In this document: positions 7,304 through 15,556 of the stretch, piece by piece
Position numbering within the stretch: position 1 is the stretch's first letter
Layout: the number at the start of each line of letters is the position of its first letter
DNA from: Pseudomonadota bacterium
GTDB taxonomy: Bacteria > Pseudomonadota > Gammaproteobacteria > Burkholderiales > Thiobacillaceae
Reading direction: 5' to 3'
Assembly (NCBI GenBank): GCA_021802555.1
Contig: JAJZRU010000015.1
Coordinates: 1-60,636 of the forward strand
Length of the DNA: 60,636 bases
Translations under genes and position numbers: made by a program
Notes under the pieces: model-generated
What the model saw: only the letters and a program-made list of their open reading frames with translations
What the model was told of the DNA's origin: nothing
Database searches by the model: none

Positions 7304-8186
7304 GGCTGACTTCCTCGGGCAGGCAGGCGGATGCCGAGTCGAATACGGCGACGTCGCCATCGGGGCGGCCCTCCAGGATGAAGGCGCGTGCCCCGTGGGC
7401 GGACAGCAGGGGCGTGGCGCGGGCCGGGTCCAGGGCGACGATCTTGGTCAGGGCGTCGGCCAGCAAGGTGGTCGGGGCCAGCACCGTAATGCTGCGATCC
7501 AGAATCTGCGGGCGGCCGGTGCGCGGATCGATGAGGGGCGATTGGGGAACGCCGTTTCGCTGCGGCGCGTAATAGCCGGCCGAAGTGGCGGCGGCACCGA
7601 TGCGCCAGGAAAGCAGGGGCACCAGGCGCGCGGGGTCGGCGGGATGGCGCACTTGCAACGTGACCTGCTCGGTGCCAAAGCGGGCCAGGTCGCCGCCGGC
7701 GTTGACCCAAGCCTGCGTCATGCCGGCATCGCGCAGGCTTTGCAGTGCGATATCGACGGCGTAGCCTTTGGCGATGCCGCCCAAATCCAGATACAGCGGG
7801 CGGGCGAAGGCCACGCGGCGGCCCGGAAGAAGTTGCAGATCGCGCCAATCGCCCAGGGTAGGCGCGGGCGGCGCGCCGTGATCCGGCAGCAGGCCGAGCG
7901 TCGCCAAACGCGCGCCGACACTAATGTCGAACAATCCGCCGCTTTCTTCCGCCAGAGCCTGAGCAGCCTTCAGTACCACCCATGAGTCGTCGCCGACGGC
8001 AACCGGTAGGGCGGCGGCGCTGCGATTGACGCGCGAGAGCTCCGAATCCGCCTCGTGCACGCTCATGAGTCGGTGGATGCGGGCCACGGCGGTGAAGGCC
8101 GCGTCCACGGCCTCGGCTGCGCCGGGGCCTCGGGCGCCGATTTCGACCAGCGTGCCAAGATGCGGCCGCGCGCGCACCACCGTCAT
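7296..8186 (-). CDS. apbE: FAD:protein FMN transferase ApbE
   Basis: A 296-residue flavin transferase that attaches FMN covalently to a Thr or Ser in target proteins. Family features are GTLVEIGARG near the N-terminus, then IHRLMSVHEADSELSRVNRS, GLFDISVGARLATLGLLPDH, LDLGGIAKGYAVDIALQSLR, WVNAGGDLARFG and LADALTKIVALDP. There is no clear lipoprotein or Sec signal at the annotated N-terminus; either the protein is exported another way or modification is cytoplasmic. It overlaps the upstream FMN-binding gene by 4 bp (ATGA) and the downstream membrane gene by 8 bp, tying enzyme, substrates and electron donor into one transcript. Confidence 0.95.
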   Translation of the reverse strand: MTVVRARPHLGTLVEIGARGPGAAEAVDAAFTAVARIHRLMSVHEADSELSRVNRSAAALPVAVGDDSWVVLKAAQALAEESGGLFDISVGARLATLGLLPDHGAPPAPTLGDWRDLQLLPGRRVAFARPLYLDLGGIAKGYAVDIALQSLRDAGMTQAWVNAGGDLARFGTEQVTLQVRHPADPARLVPLLSWRIGAAATSAGYYAPQRNGVPQSPLIDPRTGRPQILDRSITVLAPTTLLADALTKIVALDPARATPLLSAHGARAFILEGRPDGDVAVFDSASACLPEEVSHV

Positions 8187-8722
8187 TTGAGCGCCGCCTC
8201 GTAGAGCGCTAGGATGCGTTTCACACCTTCCGCAACGTGTCGGCAGGAATAGGTCGCGCCGCTGATGTTGGCGATGTCCTGCCCCAGCGTCACGGGGTCG
8301 CCGAAATGCTTGCCCCGGAACTGCGCCAGCCAGCGCGAATTGCGGATCTCGCTGCCGCGGCTTTCCCGGTAGGTGAGGATCTCCACGCCTTGGACCGCAC
8401 CGTTCATGTCCAGGGCCACGGCATAGGTGATGAGTTCATGCTTGCCGATGACTTCGTCCTCGACGAACCAGCCGATCTGACGGCCGTTGGACATGGCTCG
8501 CCAGACGGGCTGCTCGGACGTGAGCTGGGGGGTGCCGGCGTCCTTGCCGATTTGCGCCTGCTGGGCCGGGGTGAGGCGCAGCGCATCGGCAACGAAGGCA
8601 TTGGCTTGGGGAAACAAGGCCTGTTGCGCCTGCGCCACAGAGTAATAGGTGACGGCATAAGCCGGCGCAGACAGGGCGGCGGGAATCAGCAAGGCGGGAG
8701 CCAAATACCATTGGGTCTTCAT
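8183..8722 (-). CDS. Periplasmic FMN-binding domain protein (copy 2)
   Basis: A 179-residue exported protein with signal peptide (MKTQWYLAPALLIPAALSAP, cleaved near AYA) and a C-terminal FMN_bind domain. The flavinylation motif is in DIANISGATYSCRHVAEG (about residues 148-165); by the known ApbE rule the Thr of SGAT would carry FMN. It also has QIGWFVEDEVIGKHELITYA and ILTYRESRGSEIRNSRWLAQF. It is a tandem paralogue of the gene at 8798. The start is ATG 8722. The 75-bp upstream gap contains an AT-rich Fur-like sequence. It overlaps apbE by 4 bp. Confidence 0.92.
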   Translation of the reverse strand: MKTQWYLAPALLIPAALSAPAYAVTYYSVAQAQQALFPQANAFVADALRLTPAQQAQIGKDAGTPQLTSEQPVWRAMSNGRQIGWFVEDEVIGKHELITYAVALDMNGAVQGVEILTYRESRGSEIRNSRWLAQFRGKHFGDPVTLGQDIANISGATYSCRHVAEGVKRILALYEAALK

Positions 8723-8734
8723 GAAAGACAACAA

Positions 8735-8757
8735 TAATAAGAATTGTTCTCAACAAT
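8735..8757 (-). promoter_or_regulatory. Possible second Fur box
   Basis: The minus strand reads TTGAGAACAATTCTTATTAT, with AGAA...TTCT symmetry and good agreement to the alternating GATAAT-type Fur half-sites. It sits 13 bp before the second FMN-binding gene, where an internal promoter could give apbE and the membrane gene extra iron-responsive transcription. It is weaker than the box at 10611. Confidence 0.45.
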
Positions 8758-8797
8758 ACATGAAGACAAGCTTTCTGGCCAGGGTTTTCCGGGCGGT

Positions 8798-9349
8798 TCA
8801 GGGCGTTGCCAGAATGTTTTGGTGTATTGCCAACACGCGGCGCACGCCTTCCGCGATGTGCTTGCAAGAAAGCGTGGCCCCGCTGATGTTCTGAATGTCC
8901 TCGTCCAGCTTCAGCGGGTCGCCGTGGCGCTTGCCGGTGAATTGGGCGCGCCAGGCGGCGTTGCGCACCTGGTCGCCGTGTGTCTCGCGGTAGTCCAGGA
9001 TTTCCAGGGCGCGCACCGCACCGGCCGCGTCCAGCGCCACGACATAGGTGATGAATTCATGCTTGCCGTACACCTCGTCCTGCACATACCAGCCGACGGT
9101 ACGGCCGTTCGCTTCCGCCCGCCACACCGGGGGACGGACGAAGCGCAAGCGCACGCCGGAGGCCTTTTCCACCGCAGCTCGTTGACTATCGGAGAGCATG
9201 ACGGGATGAGGGACGAAGGCCGTCGCTTCGGGAAAGAGGGATTTTTGCGCCTGTTCGGTGCTGAGGTACTGGGCAGCGTGAGCGGGGGCAATCAGCGCCG
9301 CCGGCACGATGAGCGCGGGAACCAGGTGCCAGGGGGCAAGGGGCATCAT
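8798..9349 (-). CDS. Periplasmic FMN-binding domain protein (copy 1)
   Basis: A 183-residue exported protein; signal peptide MMPLAPWHLVPALIVPAALI with cleavage near AHAA. The C-terminal FMN_bind domain carries DIQNISGATLSCKHIAEGVR with the ApbE acceptor Thr in SGAT. Both paralogues keep the same flanking SC-[KR]-H-[IV]-AEGV-[KR]-R sequence and the WY/WF-VQDEVYGKHEFITYVVALD block, so the pair arose by duplication. It starts 10 bp after the outer-membrane protein gene and is thus in the hemP operon. The likely function is a flavin-based electron carrier in the periplasm; the electron acceptor is unknown. Confidence 0.92.
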   Translation of the reverse strand: MMPLAPWHLVPALIVPAALIAPAHAAQYLSTEQAQKSLFPEATAFVPHPVMLSDSQRAAVEKASGVRLRFVRPPVWRAEANGRTVGWYVQDEVYGKHEFITYVVALDAAGAVRALEILDYRETHGDQVRNAAWRAQFTGKRHGDPLKLDEDIQNISGATLSCKHIAEGVRRVLAIHQNILATP

Positions 9350-9359
9350 GCGATTTCCT

Positions 9360-10313
9360 TCAGAAGTTGTAGCCGATCTTCAGGCGGATTTCCTGCTTGG
9401 TCTTTTCGATGAGATGCAGGCTGTCGGTTTGGCCCAGGTAGCGCTCGCCGCCGCCGCGTAGTTGGGGCAACCATGTGAAAGTGGCCCACCATTTCCTGCT
9501 GCCGTAATGTATGGAGGGGCCGGCTTGCCAGGACCAACGTTCCTGGCCGACGTCGGTCTCGAACTCCGTCTGGTACAAGACCTCCGCGCCGATATTCCAG
9601 TTGGGTGCGAAGCGGCAGGAGGCGCCCAGGCCGAAGGCCAGCTCCAGTTCCATTTCCGGGTTGGTGGGCCACTCGAACTGGGCGGCGGGATCGCCCGTCA
9701 GGGCCTGGAGCGCGCTGTCGGCGCCGGCCTGGGTTGCGGCATCAAGCGGCTTGCGGGACGCATAGGTGCCCTCGAATCCGGCATTGCCGACCACGACCAG
9801 TTGGTCGTCCAGGAAATATTTCTGCCCCAACAGAGTGAAGCCTGCGTTGTAGGTGTCCTTGGCGCGGCCCGAGTGGGGATCGAGCCAGGCGTGCGAGAGA
9901 TCGAGCTGCCCGGACAGGCCGAAATCGTCCTTGGCCGGACTCAGGAAGTTGTACCTGAATTTGGCTTCGACGCCGGAGGGCCGCAAGCCGTATTTTTCCG
10001 TTCCCGGCAAATAGGCGTCGATGAACAGCCCGGAAGTGTCGATGGCCTGGCCTTTCACCGCCAGAGCGGCGGTGAAGCGGGAAGTAACGCCGTACTCATA
10101 CTCCAGTTCCGTATCGTAGGCAGTGTACCGGCCGATGCCTTTGTCCCAGCGGCGCGTAAGCCACAGGTAGGCTTCGCTGGCGCCCCGGGGCAGGGTTTCC
10201 GCGCCTTTGACATAGCCGAGCAGATTTTCGTCGGCCTCGGCGTCCGGCGGCAGGGTCACGCCCATGCCGGCGATGGCGGCAACCAGAGCGAACTGGTGCA
10301 GGTGTCGTTTCAT
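9360..10313 (-). CDS. Putative outer-membrane protein (DUF6662-like)
   Basis: A 317-residue exported protein: signal peptide MKRHLHQFALVAAIAGMGVT, then ENLLGYVKGAETLPRGASEA, many alternating amphipathic strands and a C-terminal aromatic end (RLKIGYNF) typical of outer-membrane beta-barrels. It resembles the DUF6662 group often found with FMN-binding and iron-uptake genes; I am moderately sure of that family. ATG 10313 was chosen because it opens directly into the signal peptide. It lies 90 bp after hemP and 10 bp before the first FMN-binding gene. A role in letting an iron chelate or electron acceptor cross the outer membrane is inferred from context only. Confidence 0.75.
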   Translation of the reverse strand: MKRHLHQFALVAAIAGMGVTLPPDAEADENLLGYVKGAETLPRGASEAYLWLTRRWDKGIGRYTAYDTELEYEYGVTSRFTAALAVKGQAIDTSGLFIDAYLPGTEKYGLRPSGVEAKFRYNFLSPAKDDFGLSGQLDLSHAWLDPHSGRAKDTYNAGFTLLGQKYFLDDQLVVVGNAGFEGTYASRKPLDAATQAGADSALQALTGDPAAQFEWPTNPEMELELAFGLGASCRFAPNWNIGAEVLYQTEFETDVGQERWSWQAGPSIHYGSRKWWATFTWLPQLRGGGERYLGQTDSLHLIEKTKQEIRLKIGYNF

Positions 10314-10403
10314 TTTCCGTTCCTTTCGTACAGTCAACGCGGGGCTGGCTGGTCCGGGAACGGACAAGGCTGGCTGGTAATGGCCCGACAGGCGGGCAGG
10401 TGC

Positions 10404-10589
10404 TTATTTGGTCAGAATCAGCTTGCCTTGGCGCGTGCGGCGCAAGGTGTAGCGCTCGCCCTCATGTTCGATCCACACGACGTTGCCGCCCTGAAATAGG
10501 CGCTGGCTGGGATAGACGAGGTTGCTGCCGGGAGAGACGGCCGGTGTCGTGCAGGGAGGGGCGGGGACGGGTTCCGGGCGGGATTTCAT
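10404..10589 (-). CDS. hemP: Hemin uptake protein HemP
   Basis: A 61-residue protein with a Pro-rich N-terminus and the HemP family C-terminus VVWIEHEGERYTLRRTRQGK followed by LILTK. HemP proteins are small, Fur-regulated and in several betaproteobacteria act as activators of heme-uptake genes. The gene is the first of the minus-strand run and starts 21 bp from a near-ideal Fur box (10611-10633). No TonB-dependent heme receptor follows in this window, which is unusual for hemP; flavin-transfer genes follow instead. Confidence 0.9.
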   Translation of the reverse strand: MKSRPEPVPAPPCTTPAVSPGSNLVYPSQRLFQGGNVVWIEHEGERYTLRRTRQGKLILTK

Positions 10590-10610
10590 GAATCGCGGGC
10601 TGATTATTTG

Positions 10611-10633
10611 TTAATGAGAAACATTCTCATTAA
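10611..10633 (-). promoter_or_regulatory. Fur box ahead of hemP
   Basis: A perfect inverted repeat, TTAATGAGAA-ACA-TTCTCATTAA (10-3-10), matching the AATGAGAAT-NATTCTCATT type of Fur operator. It lies 21-43 bp upstream of the hemP start and about 120 bp upstream of the divergent lipoprotein gene. It strongly predicts iron repression of the hemP run; the lipoprotein could also be affected. Confidence 0.88.
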
Positions 10634-10751
10634 ATAGGAGTGATCTGTCAAGACCGGCGTAAAAATTTTTGTTCCCGCAACTCCCCCGCGGATGCTACCT
10701 TTGCGCCATTGCCCAGCCCGCAAGCGCCACCTGCCCGAAGACGATCCATCC

Positions 10752-11015
10752 ATGAAGAAAAGACTTTCCTCCCTGGCCCTGCCGCTTGCCATGTTTGCGC
10801 TGCTGGCGGCCTGCAGCAAGATTACCCAGGAAAACTACGACGAGCTGAAGACCGGCATGAGTTATGAAGAAGTCAGGGGGATCCTCGGCCAGCCCAGCTC
10901 CTGCAGCGATCTCCTGGGCGTGAAAAGCTGCACCTGGGGCGACGCCAAGCGCCACATCGAGGTGAGTTTCCTGGGCGACAAGGCGCTGGCCTACAGCGCC
11001 GAGGGACTGCGCTGA
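10752..11015 (+). CDS. Small BamE/SmpA-like lipoprotein
   Basis: An 87-residue predicted lipoprotein. The signal peptide MKKRLSSLALPLAMFALLAA is followed by a lipobox Cys (LLAACSK). The mature part, ITQENYDELKTGMSYEEVRG and ILGQPSSCSDLLGVKSCTWG, has the compact alpha-alpha-beta pattern of SmpA/OmlA/DUF3862 proteins. It has two further Cys residues that may form a disulfide. It is transcribed divergently from hemP. Function unknown. Confidence 0.85.
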   Translation: MKKRLSSLALPLAMFALLAACSKITQENYDELKTGMSYEEVRGILGQPSSCSDLLGVKSCTWGDAKRHIEVSFLGDKALAYSAEGLR

Positions 11016-11021
11016 CCTTGC

Positions 11022-11321
11022 TCAGCGGCCGTTGGCGAACCGGCGCAGGCGGTCGAGCTCTTCCAGCAGATCGGCGACCAGGGCCGCCAGTTCGGGCACG
11101 GCATCGAAGTCGCGTTCCATCTGCCGCATGCGGCGCGCGCGCTTGAGACCGGCCACGGAAATGCGCCAGACCCCGGCGACGCTTTCAGCGTCGGGAAACA
11201 GGCCCTCGTCGATATGGCGCAGCAGCCATTGCGGTTCCACGGCGCAGGCGGCGGCGACCTGCTCCAGGGTCAGCCAGGTATCGTCCAGCAGGCTGCCCAT
11301 CAATACCTCGTCGTCGTGCAT
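11022..11321 (-). CDS. cbpM: Chaperone modulatory protein CbpM
   Basis: A 99-residue protein with the CbpM/MerR-like pattern: LTLEQVAAACAVEPQWLLRH, IDEGLFPDAESVAGVWRISV and a C-terminal coiled segment (ELAALVADLLEELDRLRRF). CbpM binds the J-domain of CbpA and limits its co-chaperone activity. It starts 3 bp after cbpA ends, the standard arrangement. Confidence 0.92.
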   Translation of the reverse strand: MHDDEVLMGSLLDDTWLTLEQVAAACAVEPQWLLRHIDEGLFPDAESVAGVWRISVAGLKRARRMRQMERDFDAVPELAALVADLLEELDRLRRFANGR

Positions 11322-11324
11322 GAT

Positions 11325-12275
11325 TTACCTCCCTCCTTCCCGGCGCGCGTCGAAGGCCAGCTCGCGTGCCATGGTTTCGTAGAGTTCGCGCGCCTTCGGC
11401 GTATCGGCGGGCGGCAGCACCACTTCCAGGTCGAGCAGCAAGTCGCCCGGCGGATTGCCCGGGATGCCCTTGCCGCGCACGCGCACCTGCCGGCCGTGCT
11501 GGGCGCCCGGAGGAATGCGCACCTTCAGGCTGCCGCCCGGGATACTCACCGTGACGACGGCGCCCAGGGCGGCTTCCCAGGGCGCCAAGGGAAGCGCGAG
11601 ATGGAGGTCGCGGCCCTCCGCGCGCAGGCGCGGGTGCGGCTTGAAATGGACTTCCAGCAGCAAATCGCCGGCCGGTGCGCCGGCCGTGCCGGGCGCGCCC
11701 TGGCCCGCCAGGCGGATGATCTGGCCCGCGCGGACGCCCTGGGGGATTTTCACGTTGAGGGTGCGCGTCGCCAGGCTGACGCGGCCGTGTTCGTCGACCG
11801 TCGGCACTCGCAGCGTGATCTGGCGTGTGGCGCCCTGAAAGGCGTCCTCCAGATCCAGCAGGATTTTTGCGTGATGGTCCTCGCCCTGGGCGCGAAAGCC
11901 CGCTTCGCGCGCGCCGAAGGTGCGCCCGGCCCCCATGCGGCCGAACAGTTCGGCGAAGAAGTCGCTGAACTCCGCCGCTTCGTGGGACGCGAAGCCGCCG
12001 CCGGAAAACTCGAAGCCGGCGTCCCAGTCGGGCGGCGGGCGGAATTCCTGGCCCGGCCGGTAGCCTTGGCCGAGCTGGTCGTAGGCGGCGCGCTTTTCCG
12101 GATCCGAGAGCACGGCGTAAGCTTCGTTCACTTCCTTCATGCGCAGTTCCGCGTCGGCTTCCTTGGAGACGTCCGGGTGGTATTTGCGCGCGAGCTTGCG
12201 GAAAGCTTTCTTGAGGTCTTCCGCGGTGGCATCGCGGCTTATCCCCAGTGTCTTGTAGTAATCCTTGAATTCCAT
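11325..12275 (-). CDS. cbpA: DnaJ-type co-chaperone CbpA
   Basis: A 316-residue Hsp40 of class B. The N-terminal J-domain ([20 protein letters not shown]) holds the HPD motif in [17 protein letters not shown] Gly/Phe-rich linker (about 75-120) follows, then two DnaJ C-terminal substrate-binding domains ([20 protein letters not shown] and later [20 protein letters not shown]). There is no zinc-finger, as expected for CbpA. It would stimulate DnaK and bind curved DNA. cbpM follows immediately. The 161 bp upstream, up to the iclR gene end, has no other gene; I see no convincing heat-shock promoter in it. Confidence 0.95.
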   Translation of the reverse strand: MEFKDYYKTLGISRDATAEDLKKAFRKLARKYHPDVSKEADAELRMKEVNEAYAVLSDPEKRAAYDQLGQGYRPGQEFRPPPDWDAGFEFSGGGFASHEAAEFSDFFAELFGRMGAGRTFGAREAGFRAQGEDHHAKILLDLEDAFQGATRQITLRVPTVDEHGRVSLATRTLNVKIPQGVRAGQIIRLAGQGAPGTAGAPAGDLLLEVHFKPHPRLRAEGRDLHLALPLAPWEAALGAVVTVSIPGGSLKVRIPPGAQHGRQVRVRGKGIPGNPPGDLLLDLEVVLPPADTPKARELYETMARELAFDARREGGR

Positions 12276-12436
12276 GCAGGTTCCTTGTCGCGGGGCGGAA
12301 AGCGCCGCTCAAGTTGCCAAGATAGAGGCTATTGTTTGCAACGCAAGCGCGCCGCCGGCGTTCCCTGCCCTAGCTGCGGCGAGCCGACGCCGCGTTTTTC
12401 AAATCTGCCCGGCCCGGGCATTGCCGCGGCAAGCCC

Positions 12437-13225
12437 TCAACGCTTCATCGGTTCTCCGCCTTCTTGCACTCCGGCATAACCCAGTGCTGCGCCGATGCGC
12501 GCGGCCGCTGCCTTGAGAGCCGTGCTCCACGCGGGCTGGAGGCGTTCGGCCGGCGCTGAAATGGATAAGCCGGCAACAAGATGCCCTTCCGCATCGCGGA
12601 TGGGCGCCCCCAGGCAAGCGACCCCCAGCTCGGCTTCTTCGCGATCGTAGGCCAGACCCTCCTGGCGTATGGCGCCGAGCTCGGCGGCGAGGGTTTCCGC
12701 AGCGGTGAGGGTATGGACGGTGTAAGCGGGCAGACCCGTGCGCTCGATATAGCCCCGCACGCCGCTGACGCTGTCTTCGGCGAGAAAGATCTTGCCCGCG
12801 GCGGTTACGTGCAGCGGCGCGTGTGCGCCGACCACCTGCACGATCTGGATCATGGTCTGGCCTCCGGAAACGCGCTCGATGTACACGGCCTCGTCGCCGC
12901 GCCGAACGATGAGATTGACCGTCTCGCCCGTCGCCTCGGCCAGCTTCTGCATATGCGGCATGGCGACCTGGCGGATGTTGAGCCGGGCGCGCAGGCGGTT
13001 GCCGATTTCCAGCCAGTGGACGCCCAGGTCGTAGCTGCCGGCGCCGGTTTTTTCGACCAGGCCGTGGGCAATGAGCGCGCCGAGGATGCGATGCGCGCTG
13101 GCCGTGTGCAGCCTCGCCCCGGCGGCGAGTCGGGACAGCGTGAGGGGGCCGGGGGCGCCGGCAAGCAAGTCGACCAGCGCCATGGCGCGGTCCAGAACCT
13201 GAATGGATGAGCCATTGTTTTTCAT
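12437..13225 (-). CDS. IclR family transcriptional regulator
   Basis: A 262-residue regulator. The N-terminal winged helix is SIQVLDRAMALVDLLAGAPG followed by LTLSRLAAGARLHTASAHRI. The C-terminal ligand domain has GRKIFL-type HVTAAGKIFLAEDSVSGVRG, LAYDREEAELGVACLGAPIR and VAGLSISAPAERL. ATG 13225 is the natural start; the open frame extends far upstream only as a shadow of the opposite-strand gene. It is divergent from the phosphoketolase-like gene, with 90 bp between them carrying two palindromic motifs. It is therefore the probable local regulator of that gene and of the kinase. The ligand is unknown. Confidence 0.93.
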   Translation of the reverse strand: MKNNGSSIQVLDRAMALVDLLAGAPGPLTLSRLAAGARLHTASAHRILGALIAHGLVEKTGAGSYDLGVHWLEIGNRLRARLNIRQVAMPHMQKLAEATGETVNLIVRRGDEAVYIERVSGGQTMIQIVQVVGAHAPLHVTAAGKIFLAEDSVSGVRGYIERTGLPAYTVHTLTAAETLAAELGAIRQEGLAYDREEAELGVACLGAPIRDAEGHLVAGLSISAPAERLQPAWSTALKAAAARIGAALGYAGVQEGGEPMKR

Positions 13226-13227
13226 AA

Positions 13228-13265
13228 CGTGAAAATTTATCACGCAATGTGAAATTTCATGTGAT
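13228..13265. promoter_or_regulatory. Palindromic motifs between iclR and the phosphoketolase-like gene
   Basis: Two AT-rich motifs lie in the divergent gap: CGTGAAAATTTATCACG (13228-13244, arms CGTGA/TCACG) and TGAAATTTCA (13250-13259) within ATGTGAAATTTCATGTG. Both contain GTGAAAATTT-like half-sites, so a dimer of the IclR protein could bind them. Operator function is inferred. Confidence 0.55.
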
Positions 13266-13315
13266 TCATTGTTCCAATACGCGAAACATATTTGCCAGCA
13301 CTGAAAGGAATCGCT

Positions 13316-15547
13316 ATGAGCGCCGCATCGCAAGCCTTGCCGGAGGCACTTCCAGCCTTTTGCGAAGGCATACAGTATTTCGCCGACGGCTGCCCGGAAA
13401 TCGATCGCCTCGGTAGGGTGCCGCTGCTTGGCCCCGACCAGCCCGCGCTGCCCGACCCGGCCGGTGAGGCGGCGGTCTACCAAACGCTGCTGGCCGCCGA
13501 CGCGCTGCGCTACCTCACCCTGCAGGTCACGGGCAGCAAGTCCTCCGGCCATCCGGGCGGCTTCGCCTCCAGCGCCGAAGCCGTTGCCGCGCTGCACCTG
13601 CTGGGCCATCGCAACTTGGTGACCGAGGTCGGCCACCACGCGCCCGGCTTCTATGCGGCCATGTTCCTCGACACCTCGCTGGAGGCCATGGGCATCCACA
13701 CGGTTTTCGACATGCGCGCGCGCTTCCGCGAGCGCCACGGACTGCTGGGCCATCTCTCCGGCGCCATCCCCGGCCTGCTGGCGCCGGCCGGCCCGCTCGG
13801 CCAAGGCCAGCATTTCGCCCTGGCCGGCGCTTATCTCCACCGCGACAAGCTGTTCCCCGTGACCATCGGCGACGGGGGATTGGGCGAGCCCTACATCATG
13901 AGCGCCTTCCAGCACTTTGCCACCGCGTATCCCGACGTCACCAACTATCTCCCGGTGCTGGTGTGGAACGGCTATTCGCAGGAGCATCACAGCATGGTGT
14001 CGCTGTGGAGCAATGCGCAGATGGTTGCCTACTGGCGCGTCCATGGGTTTGAAGACGTGCACCTGATCGACGCGCGCGAGTTTGCCGGAACAAAGGACGC
14101 GCCGGTGTATTCGGACTCGACGACCTTCGAATTCAAGCAGCGCATGGCCTTCACCGGCGCGGTGCTCGCGGCTGCCAACGCCGCCGCAAAAAGCGCGCTG
14201 TCGGGCCGCCGCGCCGCGCTGATCGTCAAGCAACTGAAAGGCGCGGGCGTGCATGCCACCGGCGCCAAGTCGCACAACCTCTACGCCCACCACACGCTCG
14301 ATTCCGACGACATCAAGGGCGGCCTGCAGCGCCGCGCGCTGCCGATCAAGGCATGGGAGCTCGTCCGCGAGAACTTCCGCCACGCCGGCGGAGGGCCTGC
14401 CGCGAAGGTCGTCGTCACGGAAAATATCCGGGCACTGCCCAGCCTCGATGGCATCGCGCTCACTGAATTCGCCGTCGGCGAGAACCACATCCCGACGACC
14501 GCCTTCGGCCACGTGGTTGGCGAAGTCGGCAAGCGCGACCCGCACTTCGTCGTCACCAACGCCGACGGCAACGAGGCCTCGGGCATGGCCAACATAAACA
14601 AGGCGCTGACCATCCGCCACCCGACCGCCGACGACCTCTACTTCCAAGGCCCGTCCGGCCAGGTCTACGAGCCGCTCAACGAGGACGCCTGCGCCGGCCT
14701 CGCGGTGGGCGTCGCGCTGTTCGGCGGCCGCAGCCTGTGGTGCAGCTACGAATCCTTCGCCATCAACGGCCTGCCGATCTGGCAGACGGTAACGCAGGCG
14801 ATGGCCGAGCTGCGCCGCCCGACGCCGGCGACGGTGTGCCTGTTCACCGCGGGCGCGCTCGAGCAGGGCCGCAACGGCTGGACCCACCAGCGCCCCGAGA
14901 TCGAGAGCTACTTCGCCGCGATGATGCGCAATGGCAATGTCTACCCGCTGTTCCCGGTCGACGCCAACATGATCCAGGCGAGCTACGAGTGGGCCTTGAG
15001 GCAGCACAACAAAGGCATCGTCATCACTGCCTCGAAGTCACCGCTGCCGGTACGCACCACGCTTGCGCAAGGCTTCGAGGCCATCGACAGGGGCGCGCTT
15101 TTGCTGCAGGAGCTGCCTTCGAACAAAGCGGCGGGCAGGAAAACGGTCGTGTTCGCCGTGGCCGGCGACATGGCCTTGCTGCCTGTATTTGATGCTGCCG
15201 AGCGATTGAAGGCCGCCGGCATCGGCTCGCGTATCGTCGCGGTGGTCAATCCGCGCCGCCTGTATCGGCCGACCGATGTGCTCTGGGACAGCGTGGCGGA
15301 GCCCGACGGGCAGTTCCTGGACGACGCCGGATTCAATGCATTGTTCGATGGCGATGCGCTGATCGCCGTCTCCGGCGGCCCCTCGGCCATGCTCGAACCA
15401 GTCATGTTGCGCTCTCGCAGCCAGCAGCGCGATACCTATTGCTGGAGGCGCGGCGAAACCACCGCCAGCCCGCAGCAGTTGTTCGATTTCAACGGCATGA
15501 ACGCGCAGGCGATGGCCGAACGGGTGCAGGCGATGCTGGCGTGTTGA
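13316..15547 (+). CDS. Phosphoketolase-like ThDP-dependent enzyme (transketolase superfamily)
   Basis: A 743-residue protein with the domain plan of xylulose/fructose-phosphate phosphoketolases. The N-terminal ThDP domain has SGHPGGFASSAEAVAALHLL, VGHHAPGFYAAMFL and the ThDP motif from IGDGGLGEP to VLVWNGYS. The pyrimidine-type domain has LNEDACAGLAVGVALFGGRS, WTHQRPEIESYF and FPVDANMIQASYEWALR, aligning with phosphoketolase HQDPGF and PPDAN blocks. However, the canonical GDGEAETG is replaced by GDGGLGEP, so standard substrates should not be assumed. ATG 13316 is preferred (AAGGAA upstream) over TTG 13292. The neighbours, an IclR regulator and a DUF1537 acid-sugar kinase, suggest it cleaves a phosphorylated sugar or sugar acid. 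Confidence 0.8.
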   Translation: MSAASQALPEALPAFCEGIQYFADGCPEIDRLGRVPLLGPDQPALPDPAGEAAVYQTLLAADALRYLTLQVTGSKSSGHPGGFASSAEAVAALHLLGHRNLVTEVGHHAPGFYAAMFLDTSLEAMGIHTVFDMRARFRERHGLLGHLSGAIPGLLAPAGPLGQGQHFALAGAYLHRDKLFPVTIGDGGLGEPYIMSAFQHFATAYPDVTNYLPVLVWNGYSQEHHSMVSLWSNAQMVAYWRVHGFEDVHLIDAREFAGTKDAPVYSDSTTFEFKQRMAFTGAVLAAANAAAKSALSGRRAALIVKQLKGAGVHATGAKSHNLYAHHTLDSDDIKGGLQRRALPIKAWELVRENFRHAGGGPAAKVVVTENIRALPSLDGIALTEFAVGENHIPTTAFGHVVGEVGKRDPHFVVTNADGNEASGMANINKALTIRHPTADDLYFQGPSGQVYEPLNEDACAGLAVGVALFGGRSLWCSYESFAINGLPIWQTVTQAMAELRRPTPATVCLFTAGALEQGRNGWTHQRPEIESYFAAMMRNGNVYPLFPVDANMIQASYEWALRQHNKGIVITASKSPLPVRTTLAQGFEAIDRGALLLQELPSNKAAGRKTVVFAVAGDMALLPVFDAAERLKAAGIGSRIVAVVNPRRLYRPTDVLWDSVAEPDGQFLDDAGFNALFDGDALIAVSGGPSAMLEPVMLRSRSQQRDTYCWRRGETTASPQQLFDFNGMNAQAMAERVQAMLAC

Positions 15548-15556
15548 AAAGACTTT

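Noticed and set aside
13226-15007. Very long minus-strand reading frame running upstream of the IclR gene
   Set aside because: It is the antisense shadow of the phosphoketolase-like gene in GC-rich DNA; only the last 262 codons, beginning at ATG 13225, carry IclR family sequence.
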